Positions 1 through 4,732 of a stretch of 5,726 bases of DNA are shown in pieces. The position numbers and the translations under genes are program-made. Below the pieces are notes generated by a model that searched no databases, was not told the DNA's origin, and saw only the letters and a list, made by a program, of their open reading frames with translations. Positions within the stretch are counted from its first letter, which is position 1; every line of letters starts with the position of its first letter. Source of the DNA: a bacterium (GTDB lineage Bacteria; Patescibacteriota; Minisyncoccia; Portnoybacterales; JAGGTM01); assembly GCA_021163745.1 (NCBI GenBank), contig JAGGTM010000037.1, positions 1 through 5,726 on the forward strand, in the 5' to 3' direction.

Positions 1-719
1 TAAAAATCATTATTAAAATAAACATAAACCTCTTTATTATTTTTAAGATATTTTTTGATCAAATTAGATAATTTTTTAATCTGAGAATCTGAATATTTTG
101 AAGCAAAAAGTTCACCTGGTCCGTGCATTCTTATATATACAAAATCGGATGTGCATATTTCCTCCTTTGGGTAGCTTTTTGAATCCGCAATAACCCAAGC
201 AGCATTATATTTCTCTAATAATTTATAAATCTCTTGAGAACACCAGGAAGGGTGACGAAACTCAAAAGCAAATTTGACTCGCGAATCCTTTGCGAATTTT
301 TTTTCGCGAATCCTTTGCGAATTTTCTAAAAACTTTTCTACTCTTTTAATGTTTTCATTAGTTGCCTTAAAACTAGGAGGAAACTGAAACAAAATAGGAC
401 CTAATTTTTCTTTTAAATGCAAAGCATTTTGCAAAAATTTCTTCCAGGCAATTTTTACACCTTTTAGCCGCTTAATATGAGTAATAAACCTGCTCGCTTT
501 TACTGAAAAAACAAAATCTTTTGGTGTCTCTTGATACCATTTTTTATAAGTTGATTCCGTTGGTAAATGGTAAAAAGAATAATTTATTTCTGCGGTGTTA
601 AAATAAGAAGAAAAATATTTTAATCTATCTTTGGAGGGCAATTCTTTTGGATAAAAAATCCCTATCCAATGATTATAGGCCCAACCTGATGTACCAATAT
701 ACAATTTCCTTTTTTTCAT
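1..719 (-). CDS. DUF72 (YecE-like) family protein, C-terminus cut by window edge
   Basis: The frame opens with ATG at 719 and stays open to the window edge, giving 239 residues; the C-terminus is missing. Family marks are visible: the N-terminal GTSGWAY block (about residues 9-15), EINYSFY (about 44-50), LFQFPPSFK (about 110-118), FAFEFRHPSW and a late YIRMHG. The last visible residues, YFNND followed by F, match the conserved near-C-terminal stretch of DUF72, so little is missing. DUF72 proteins have a TIM-barrel-like fold and no firmly established activity, so no function is assigned. Only 6 bases separate it from the stop of the upstream Mth938-like gene, which suggests one operon. The start has only a weak GAAG-like Shine-Dalgarno. 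The stretch at about residues 132-147 is encoded by a duplicated palindromic repeat and looks longer than the usual linker before the FEFRH motif. Family assignment is secure. Confidence 0.9.
   Translation of the reverse strand, partial: MKKRKLYIGTSGWAYNHWIGIFYPKELPSKDRLKYFSSYFNTAEINYSFYHLPTESTYKKWYQETPKDFVFSVKASRFITHIKRLKGVKIAWKKFLQNALHLKEKLGPILFQFPPSFKATNENIKRVEKFLENSQRIREKKFAKDSRVKFAFEFRHPSWCSQEIYKLLEKYNAAWVIADSKSYPKEEICTSDFVYIRMHGPGELFASKYSDSQIKKLSNLIKKYLKNNKEVYVYFNNDF
280..325. repeat. Two direct copies of a short palindromic repeat inside the DUF72 gene
   Basis: A 21-base unit starting CGCGAATCC and ending GCGAATTTT occurs at 280-300 and 305-325, a period of 25 bases. Each copy contains TTCGC...GCGAA inverted arms around a short loop (the first copy lacks the leading TT). 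The period is not a multiple of 3, so the copies are read in different frames: one gives SQRIRE, the other FAKDSR. Both frames are free of stops, so the gene stays open. It looks like a small mobile palindrome tolerated in a surface loop. Confidence 0.85.
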
Positions 720-725
720 AAATCT

Positions 726-1085
726 TCAACAAGTCAAATGAAATATAGCCATAACCTTTTTATCTTTTTCTAACTTATTATAAATCTTCCACGCCTTTTT
801 GCTGTTTTCAATAACTACTTCCACTCCTTTGTTTTTAAAATAATTTTTAAACTTTTCCGATACTTTCATCAAGCCGGAATAGCCCGTCCCCACAACAACT
901 ACATCAATCTTAATAGACAAAATTTCATCAGGCACATCACTCATATCCAAATAATGCCCTTCCCTTCTCCAAAAAGGAGATAAAACTTTAATATTCCCAG
1001 AATCAATATCAGGATAAATAATCACATCATTAAAATATTCCTTATTATTTATTATTATTTTCCCAAATTGATATAGGTTAATCAT
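726..1085 (-). CDS. Mth938-like domain protein (DUF498 family)
   Basis: This is a 119-residue protein covering the whole single-domain family. Diagnostic blocks are an N-terminal FGKIIINNKEY strand pair, SPFWRREGHYL (about residues 36-46), the VVVGTGYSGLM loop (about 63-73) and the C-terminal AIFHLTC ending. This family includes archaeal Mth938 and the human complex I assembly factor NDUFAF3; the bacterial stand-alone proteins have no proven function, so none is given. Start ATG 1083-1085 fits the family N-terminus; no clear Shine-Dalgarno precedes it. It begins 27 bases after the RAYT stop and ends 6 bases before the DUF72 start, so read-through from the transposase and co-transcription with DUF72 are both plausible. 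Family assignment is firm. Confidence 0.88.
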   Translation of the reverse strand: MINLYQFGKIIINNKEYFNDVIIYPDIDSGNIKVLSPFWRREGHYLDMSDVPDEILSIKIDVVVVGTGYSGLMKVSEKFKNYFKNKGVEVVIENSKKAWKIYNKLEKDKKVMAIFHLTC

Positions 1086-1090
1086 ATTAA

Positions 1091-1124
1091 ATTATTGCAG
1101 AGCTTTGCTCTGCTACTCCGGAAC
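1091..1124 (-). repeat. REP-like palindrome flanking the RAYT gene, 3' side
   Basis: GCAGAGC (1097-1103), loop TTT, GCTCTGC (1107-1113) is a perfect 7-bp stem with a 3-base loop. On the minus strand it is preceded by GGAGTA (1114-1119), so the foot of the hairpin reads GGAGTAG. This resembles the GTAG tetranucleotide that known REP elements carry 5' of their palindrome. The gene's stop codon TAG (1113-1115) lies in this motif. The same layout is repeated at 1661-1691 and, inverted, at 1514-1540. Confidence 0.85.
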
Positions 1125-1655
1125 TGTAAAATCAATAATAGAGTATAATTCAAAACAAGAGATTAACCATTTTTTACCTTTTCTCTTTAACCACTGTCTA
1201 TAACTGCAAAATTTATAATTTTTAACTAAATCCTGGTTTTTTATATTACCATGTTTAACTGGATTATGATGAATATAATTGAAATGTTTCCAGAAATCTG
1301 TCTCATTTCTAATGCATTTATCCCAATATTGATACCAAACTCGCCGACGAGATACTTTATCCACCCTGTTTAAATATATGGCAGTATCGCTGTGTAACTT
1401 TCTAATAAATTTCACTAAATCATTACCTTTAGAAATTTTCAAAAGTAGATGATAATGATTTTCCAAAAGAACCCAGGCATATAAATCAATATAATATCTA
1501 TTTACTGCTTTTTGGAGTAGCGAAGCGAAGCTTCGCAATTTTTCTTCGGTATTGAATAATGGTTTTTTATAAAATGTATGGGCAGTAATAAAATAAATAT
1601 TTTCATCTAAATAAATATGAGGTGGTCGATGGATGGTAATATTTTTTGTAAGCAT
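1113..1655 (-). CDS. REP-associated tyrosine transposase (RAYT, IS200-like Y1 family)
   Basis: This 180-residue single-domain HUH transposase has the HxH metal motif in NHYHLLL (H67, H69) and the catalytic tyrosine as Y127 in FNYIHHNPVKHG. These are the standard signatures of TnpA_REP proteins, which cut and join single-stranded REP DNA. The YKFCSYRQW block and the C-terminal IIDF region also suit the family. Length is normal and both catalytic motifs are intact, so it may be active. ATG at 1653-1655 follows the upstream palindrome by about ten bases; there is no Shine-Dalgarno. Two features are odd: residues about 39-48 (KLRSFASLLQ) are encoded by a third, inverted copy of the palindrome, and the TAG stop lies in the downstream palindrome, which also encodes the last residues VPE. 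It is an accessory gene between rsmI and the Mth938-like gene. Confidence 0.92.
   Translation of the reverse strand: MLTKNITIHRPPHIYLDENIYFITAHTFYKKPLFNTEEKLRSFASLLQKAVNRYYIDLYAWVLLENHYHLLLKISKGNDLVKFIRKLHSDTAIYLNRVDKVSRRRVWYQYWDKCIRNETDFWKHFNYIHHNPVKHGNIKNQDLVKNYKFCSYRQWLKRKGKKWLISCFELYSIIDFTVPE
1514..1540 (+). repeat. Inverted REP-like copy inside the RAYT reading frame
   Basis: GGAGTA (1514-1519) is followed by GCGAAGC (1520-1526), loop GAA, GCTTCGC (1530-1536) and AATT. Stem length, triloop, the GGAGTAG foot and the AAT edge all match the two flanking palindromes, but this copy has the opposite orientation. It encodes about residues 39-48 of the transposase. Confidence 0.75.
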
Positions 1656-1660
1656 TTTTT

Positions 1661-1691
1661 ATTGCGGAGCTACGCTCCGCTACTCCAGGAA
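1661..1691 (-). repeat. REP-like palindrome flanking the RAYT gene, 5' side
   Basis: GCGGAGC (1664-1670), loop TAC, GCTCCGC (1674-1680) forms a perfect 7-bp stem, followed by TACTCC and AGGAA. It has the same architecture and orientation as the copy at 1091-1124. The stem bases differ in a compensated way (A-T in one, G-C in the other), so pairing is preserved. Confidence 0.85.
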
Positions 1692-1705
1692 TTAAAATAT
1701 GAAAC

Positions 1706-1752
1706 ATACGCTGATTTACGCAGATAATTTTTATCTGCGTGTATCAGCGTAT
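1706..1752. repeat. 47-base near-perfect hairpin between RAYT and rsmI
   Basis: The outer arms ATACGCTGAT (1706-1715) and ATCAGCGTAT (1743-1752) are perfect complements. The inner arms ACGCAGATAA (1718-1727) and TTATCTGCGT (1731-1740) are also perfect, with loop TTT. Only a T-T mismatch and a T-G wobble (1716-1717 with 1741-1742) separate the two helices. No T-run follows on either strand, so it is not a standard terminator for rsmI. It looks like a member of a dispersed repeat family. Confidence 0.85.
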
Positions 1753-1797
1753 CAGTGTATCCGCCGAAGGCGGTTCAATCAGCGTGTATCAGCGTGT
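1743..1797 (+). repeat. ATCAGCGT-type short repeats with a GC-rich hairpin
   Basis: The 8-base unit ATCAGCGT occurs at 1743-1750, 1778-1785 and 1788-1795, with a variant ATCAGTGT at 1751-1758 and an inverted copy at 1708-1715. In the middle, CCGCC (1761-1765), GAA, GGCGG (1769-1773) forms a tight 5-bp hairpin. The array runs into the rsmI stop codon (TGA at 1789-1791 on the minus strand), so the repeat encodes the last residues of RsmI. Confidence 0.75.
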
Positions 1798-2466
1798 ATA
1801 TACAATTACCACAAATTCTCCTTTTACTTTTTGATTTTCAAGTTCTTCAATGACTTTATCAAAGCTACCCTCAAATCTATTCTCGAATTTCTTAGTCAAC
1901 TCTTTCAAAACAATAACATTTTTAGAAATATTCTCCATTTCTGAAATCTCTTTTATTTCTTTTAATGTAAGTAAAATCCTGTAAGGGCTTTCGTAAAATA
2001 CCACAGGGATTTTCTCTTCTATAATTCTTTTAATAAATTTTTTTCTTTTTTTCTTCTTAGGAAGAAACCCCAAAAACAAAAATTTATCTGAAGGAATTCC
2101 AGAAATACATAAGGCAGCAATTAAAGCACACGGTCCCGGAATAGGGACGATTTTTGTATTGGGAATTTTACTTTTTATTAAACTAATTAGTTTCTCTCCG
2201 GGATCAGAGATGCCCGGAGTTCCCGCATCGCAAACCATTGCTATTTTCTTTTTCCGCTCCAAAAGATGTAAAATATAATTTATTCTCCTTAATTTGCTGT
2301 AAGAATGATAACTTAAAACAGGTGTTTTTATATTATAATAATTCAACAACTTTTTGGTAACTCTGGTATCTTCACACAAAATTAAATCTACATTCTTTAA
2401 TACCTCCAATGCCCTTAAGCTAATATCTTTTAGATTTCCAATTGGGGTGGCCACAACATAAAGCAT
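1789..2466 (-). CDS. rsmI: 16S rRNA (cytidine-1402 2'-O)-methyltransferase RsmI
   Basis: RsmI transfers a methyl group from S-adenosylmethionine to the ribose of C1402 in the 16S rRNA decoding centre. The 225-residue protein carries the tetrapyrrole-methylase-fold motifs of the family in order: ATPIGNLKDISLRAL (residues 6-20), LCEDTR (30-35), CDAGTPGISDPG (79-90), the SAM-site PIPGPCALIAAL (108-119), GFLPKKKK (133-140) and FYESPYR (157-163). It ends soon after the catalytic domain at a VVIVYTR strand and lacks the small C-terminal domain seen in the roughly 280-residue proteobacterial enzymes. The ending coincides with the ATCAGCGT repeat array. A naturally short family form is more likely than recent truncation, because the final strand is complete. 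ATG at 2464-2466 starts directly at the MLYVVATPIG core. The DUF2905 gene stops 12 bases upstream, so co-transcription is likely. Confidence 0.95.
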   Translation of the reverse strand: MLYVVATPIGNLKDISLRALEVLKNVDLILCEDTRVTKKLLNYYNIKTPVLSYHSYSKLRRINYILHLLERKKKIAMVCDAGTPGISDPGEKLISLIKSKIPNTKIVPIPGPCALIAALCISGIPSDKFLFLGFLPKKKKRKKFIKRIIEEKIPVVFYESPYRILLTLKEIKEISEMENISKNVIVLKELTKKFENRFEGSFDKVIEELENQKVKGEFVVIVYTR

Positions 2467-2478
2467 AGATTAAAAAAA

Positions 2479-2697
2479 TTATAATTTATTAAATAACCAA
2501 AAAATTAAAGATAAAATAATACTAATAATAATACAGGTGGCAATAGGAAAAAATAAAGTAAAGTTATCCCTTCTTACATAAATATCCCCGGGAAGTTTCC
2601 CTATTAAAGGAACCTTCCCCACTAATAAAATAAATATACCTGTTATTATAAATACAAATCCTATTAAAATTACTAATTTACCGAAATCTATCTCCAT
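2479..2697 (-). CDS. DUF2905 family small membrane protein
   Basis: This 72-residue protein has two predicted membrane helices: about residues 8-26 (LVILIGFVFIITGIFILLV) and about 48-68 (FPIATCIIISIILSLIFWLF). Between them lies the family hallmark GKLPGDI, followed by a basic RRDNF stretch. DUF2905 proteins are small, widespread and of unknown function. I chose the ATG at 2695-2697 (MEIDFGKLV), because the family begins just ahead of the first helix. The frame stays open to a GTG at 2764-2766, which would add 23 residues without family similarity that I can recognise. Neither start has a clear Shine-Dalgarno. A TATAAT lies about 8-9 bases upstream of the chosen ATG on the minus strand, which would allow a nearly leaderless transcript, but no -35 is visible. 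It lies between MEMO-AMMECR1 and rsmI. Confidence 0.8.
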   Translation of the reverse strand: MEIDFGKLVILIGFVFIITGIFILLVGKVPLIGKLPGDIYVRRDNFTLFFPIATCIIISIILSLIFWLFNKL

Positions 2698-2820
2698 CTG
2701 TTTATTATTATAAAACAAATCAAAATTGTCTGCTATAATATGCGCCAGAAACCATATAGGCAACACTTTGAAAGTTTTTTGAATAAATTATATATTTAAG
2801 CAGAAAATTAGGAGGCCGCT

Positions 2821-4446
2821 TTACCCCTCTCCGAAAACTTGAGCGGTAAATATATACAACTCTACCTCTCCGGTCTTCCATGCGTCTCTCGGTAAACCAG
2901 CTTTATGTTCGCATAGATTTCCCATAAATTCTTCTAAATCCCAGTTATTCTCTGTAGCCACTTGCGGAAGAAATACCCCCACATTATTCCCTTTTCTTAT
3001 CTCTACTCCATGTTTTCCGATTTCAATTTTGCGCCAGTCATCTATTTTTTTAAGTGGGCTTAAAACAGAAATTTCATAGGTTAAATCTTTCAACTCCTCT
3101 GGTCTAACCGGCAAAAACCTTGTATCTGAAGTGGCAGCAGCAATAGCCATATAAGACACCGTTTTGTACAAAGGCAAATCCAAATCTTTGCTCCAAAACC
3201 TGCCTATACAACCTCTTAGCTGGCCATGTTTTCTAATAGTTACAAAAGCACCCATAGGAGTATTTAAAACAGGGTCATCAATTTCAAATTTCGGGATTTT
3301 ATTTTCTAAAATATATTTTTCTACCGAAGTTTTGGCAATCTCTAATAATTTTTTCTGTTGAGTTTCGTCTAGTTTCTTATCGCTTATCATTGACCTCTTA
3401 TCACTCATAAATGCCACCGCTCCGTATCCTACCACCTGAGATTTATCCCCGAAAGATGTGTCCCCTGAATTTGCATATTTTAAAAGTTCAATTTCTTCTG
3501 CATTAATTTTCTCTGCAACTTTCATTACCACCTCCACAGCAGTCTCCCCGCATAAGCAAGTATGCAGATTCGGGATATTTTCTTTTTCTAAATTATTAAT
3601 TACGTTTCTGAGTTCTTCTACTTTGCCTGTCAAAATTGCCTTAAGAACTTTTTTGTCAGAATAATTAGCATCCCTATAAGACGGATAATGACTCATATCT
3701 GAAGAGGCAATAATTAAAGTTTTATCATCTGTATATTTTGCTAATATGTCAGAAATCTTTTCCAATTCTTGGTCAGTCAATTTATTTACTAAAATTGGTA
3801 AAATTTTAAAGTTATTATTCTGAGAGAATTCTGGCTCGGAAGAATCCGCAGATTTGCCATCAGATTCTTCGCTATGGCTCAAAATAACATTGCCGAGAAC
3901 TACTTGCAAAAAAGGAATTTGCACTTCTAAACAATGTTCTAAAGAATGTATTTGGGAATTTATTTCAAATAAATCGCTTTCTTTAAGTATAGAATTTCTT
4001 AATTTTTTATCTACCATAACTTCTCCTAAGGGTGTTCTCCAAATATCATTACCATCGATAACCGCGTTTTCAATATAAGAATGATGACTTGGGCCAATAA
4101 TAATTATAGTGTCAAAATCTTTACCTTGGATGCTCTTGTAGCAGTAAGCCGCCACGGGACCGGAAAAAACATAGCCAGCATGGGGAGAAATTAAAGCCCT
4201 GATATTTCCTTTTGCAGCAGGTAATTCAGCCATTTTCAAAAAATCCCGAATCTGCTGTTCCAGTTCTTCTCTCTCTGCAGGATAAAATTGTCCAGCTACA
4301 GCGGGCTCTCTAATTTGTAGTGATTTTGGTTCTTGTTCAATCATTTTCTCTAACGAACCTGGGCTTTTTTCTCTAAATCCAAGCCACAAAACCCCTCCTA
4401 AAACTAACATAAAAATTAAATAAAATAAAGCAGCTCTTTCTCTCAT
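2821..4446 (-). CDS. Membrane-anchored MEMO1-AMMECR1 fusion (AmmeMemoRadiSam system proteins B and A)
   Basis: This 541-residue protein has three parts. Residues 6-24 (ALFYLIFMLVLGGVLWLGF) form an N-terminal membrane anchor or uncleaved signal. Residues about 46-348 are a MEMO domain, starting REPAVAGQFYP and including SPHAGYVFSGP (H89), GPSHH (H121), SLEHCLEVQIPFLQ, SSDMSHY (H253) and LCGE (C299). These residues correspond to the metal-binding His and Cys positions of the MEMO family. Residues about 360-540 are an AMMECR1 domain with the hallmark LRGCIG (410-415) and SDTRFLPV. The two families often occur beside a radical SAM protein in the so-called AmmeMemoRadiSam set, whose biochemical role is unsettled; no radical SAM gene lies in this window. 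The MEMO domain contains an extra loop (about residues 187-211) encoded by a palindromic repeat. The ATG at 4444-4446 precedes the anchor directly. The gene diverges from the plus-strand RNA unit. Confidence 0.93.
   Translation of the reverse strand: MRERAALFYLIFMLVLGGVLWLGFREKSPGSLEKMIEQEPKSLQIREPAVAGQFYPAEREELEQQIRDFLKMAELPAAKGNIRALISPHAGYVFSGPVAAYCYKSIQGKDFDTIIIIGPSHHSYIENAVIDGNDIWRTPLGEVMVDKKLRNSILKESDLFEINSQIHSLEHCLEVQIPFLQVVLGNVILSHSEESDGKSADSSEPEFSQNNNFKILPILVNKLTDQELEKISDILAKYTDDKTLIIASSDMSHYPSYRDANYSDKKVLKAILTGKVEELRNVINNLEKENIPNLHTCLCGETAVEVVMKVAEKINAEEIELLKYANSGDTSFGDKSQVVGYGAVAFMSDKRSMISDKKLDETQQKKLLEIAKTSVEKYILENKIPKFEIDDPVLNTPMGAFVTIRKHGQLRGCIGRFWSKDLDLPLYKTVSYMAIAAATSDTRFLPVRPEELKDLTYEISVLSPLKKIDDWRKIEIGKHGVEIRKGNNVGVFLPQVATENNWDLEEFMGNLCEHKAGLPRDAWKTGEVELYIFTAQVFGEG
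3815..3887. repeat. Palindromic repeat inserted in frame in the MEMO domain
   Basis: The outer arms TTATTCTGAG (3815-3824) and CTCAAAATAA (3878-3887) pair at 9 of 10 positions. The inner arms GAAGAATC (3839-3846) and GATTCTTC (3863-3870) pair perfectly. The TTCTGAG edge and GAAGAATC core resemble dispersed repeats of the type CATTCTGAGCGAAG...GAAGAATC that occur in many unrelated bacterial genomes (recalled, not searched). It encodes about 25 polar, Ser/Glu-rich residues (ILSHSEESDGKSADSSEPEF) between FLQVVLG and FKILPI, which are normally almost adjacent in MEMO proteins. Confidence 0.8.
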
Positions 4447-4488
4447 AATTTAATCTTATCACTTAACTATATCTACAAAAGACAGGTC

Positions 4489-4516
4489 TTGACATTAATT
4501 TTTAGAGGTTTATATT
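4489..4516 (+). promoter_or_regulatory. Sigma70-type promoter for the tRNA-like/structured RNA unit
   Basis: TTGACA (4489-4494) is a perfect -35 box, followed after 16 bases by TATATT (4511-4516), which matches TATAAT at 5 of 6 positions. Start of transcription would fall near 4523-4525, almost exactly at the first base of the tRNA-like acceptor stem. The short inverted arms AAGAC/GTCTT (4479-4490) overlap the -35 box, possibly by chance. Confidence 0.7.
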
Positions 4517-4526
4517 TTTTATAAGT

Positions 4527-4601
4527 CAGGGCGTAGCTCAAAAGTAGAGCCTCCGACATGAGCCGGAGAGGTTGCAGGTTCAAATCCTGCCGTCCTGACC
4601 A
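4527..4601 (+). tRNA. tRNA-like gene with aberrant anticodon arm; isotype not assignable
   Basis: The acceptor stem CAGGGCG (4527-4533) pairs with CGTCCTG (4591-4597), followed by A and an encoded CCA (4599-4601). TA fills positions 8-9. The D-stem is GCTC/GAGC (4536-4539, 4547-4550). The T-arm is canonical, with GCAGG/CCTGC around TTCAAAT, and the 5-base variable region is ordinary. Two parts are abnormal. The 7-base D-loop AAAAGTA lacks the GG pair. The anticodon stem CTCCG/CGGAG (4551-4555, 4564-4568) abuts the D-stem and closes an 8-base loop ACATGAGC with no U in the usual place. Forcing U33 onto the only T in the loop would read GAG (Leu), and canonical numbering would read TGA (Ser), but both isotypes need a long variable arm. 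The 9-bp outer stem 4525-4533/4591-4599 is an alternative register without CCA. It may be a divergent tRNA, a pseudo-tRNA or a tRNA-mimic domain. Confidence 0.6.
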
Positions 4602-4732
4602 TAGTTCCTTGGAAAAATTAGGTGAGGTGGGCTTTCCAGAGAACCTGGAAAATCCATAGATACTTGCACCACAAGCAAGTATCTCCTCGCCTAATAACCC
4701 TTGAGGGGTAGATACCCCTCTTTTTATTTTTT
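4602..4732 (+). ncRNA. Structured RNA with a compact three-way junction, downstream of the tRNA-like gene
   Basis: Closing helix P1 pairs 4617-4627 with 4685-4695 (11 bp, one G-U). Helix P2 pairs 4628-4639 with 4645-4656 (11 of 12 paired, one C-A mismatch, loop AGAAC). Helix P3 pairs 4658-4667 with 4675-4684 (10 perfect bp, loop ACCACAA). Only T4657 is unpaired at the junction, so nearly every base from 4617 to 4695 is in a helix or terminal loop. A terminator follows directly. I do not recognise it as 6S, SRP, RNase P or tmRNA, whose conserved motifs are absent. No plus-strand gene follows, which argues against a riboswitch. It could be a separate small RNA processed from the tRNA-like transcript, or the second domain of one RNA of about 200 bases. 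Its terminator tail overlaps the 3' end of the glycosylase gene in antisense. Confidence 0.65.
4703..4732 (+). terminator. Rho-independent terminator of the plus-strand RNA unit
   Basis: GAGGGGTA (4703-4710) pairs with TACCCCTC (4713-4720), in practice a 7-bp stem with a 4-base loop, followed by TTTTTATTTTTT (4721-4732). There is no T-run on the opposite strand, so it serves the plus-strand RNA. The T-run contains the glycosylase stop codon (TAA at 4724-4726 on the minus strand). Confidence 0.85.

Larger units (their letters stand above)
1091..1691 (-). mobile_element. RAYT gene bracketed by two REP-like palindromes
   Basis: This unit consists of the RAYT gene plus the matching palindromes at its two ends. 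The end copies have the same orientation and the same parts: an ATTGC edge, a 7-bp stem with triloop, then TACTCC and GGAA as read on the plus strand. This is the arrangement seen for REP-associated transposases, where gene and palindromes are thought to have been mobilised together. No target-site duplication is obvious, so the outer boundaries are approximate. Confidence 0.65.

Noticed and set aside
1706..1752. Rho-independent terminator of rsmI
   Set aside because: The hairpin is strong but neither strand has a T-run directly after it.
1699..1944. Plus-strand open frame of 81 codons
   Set aside because: It spans the hairpin/ATCAGCGT repeats and then runs antisense to the end of rsmI; the peptide resembles no family and is low in complexity.
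2731..2739. Plus-strand extended -10 (TGC then TATAAT)
   Set aside because: No acceptable -35 lies 16-18 bases upstream and nothing is encoded downstream on the plus strand; likely chance in AT-rich DNA.
2698..2766. GTG start giving the DUF2905 protein 23 more residues
   Set aside because: The extra residues have no family match and the ATG at 2695-2697 sits where DUF2905 proteins begin; the longer form cannot be fully excluded.
3164..4078. Three plus-strand open frames of 65 to 74 codons
   Set aside because: All lie antisense within the MEMO-AMMECR1 gene, which has clear family motifs throughout; no start signals or recognisable proteins.
4527..4601. Assigning the tRNA-like gene to Leu (GAG), Ser (TGA) or Met (CAT)
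   Set aside because: Leu and Ser need a long variable arm that is absent. CAT would break the anticodon stem at once. Each choice violates the loop geometry.
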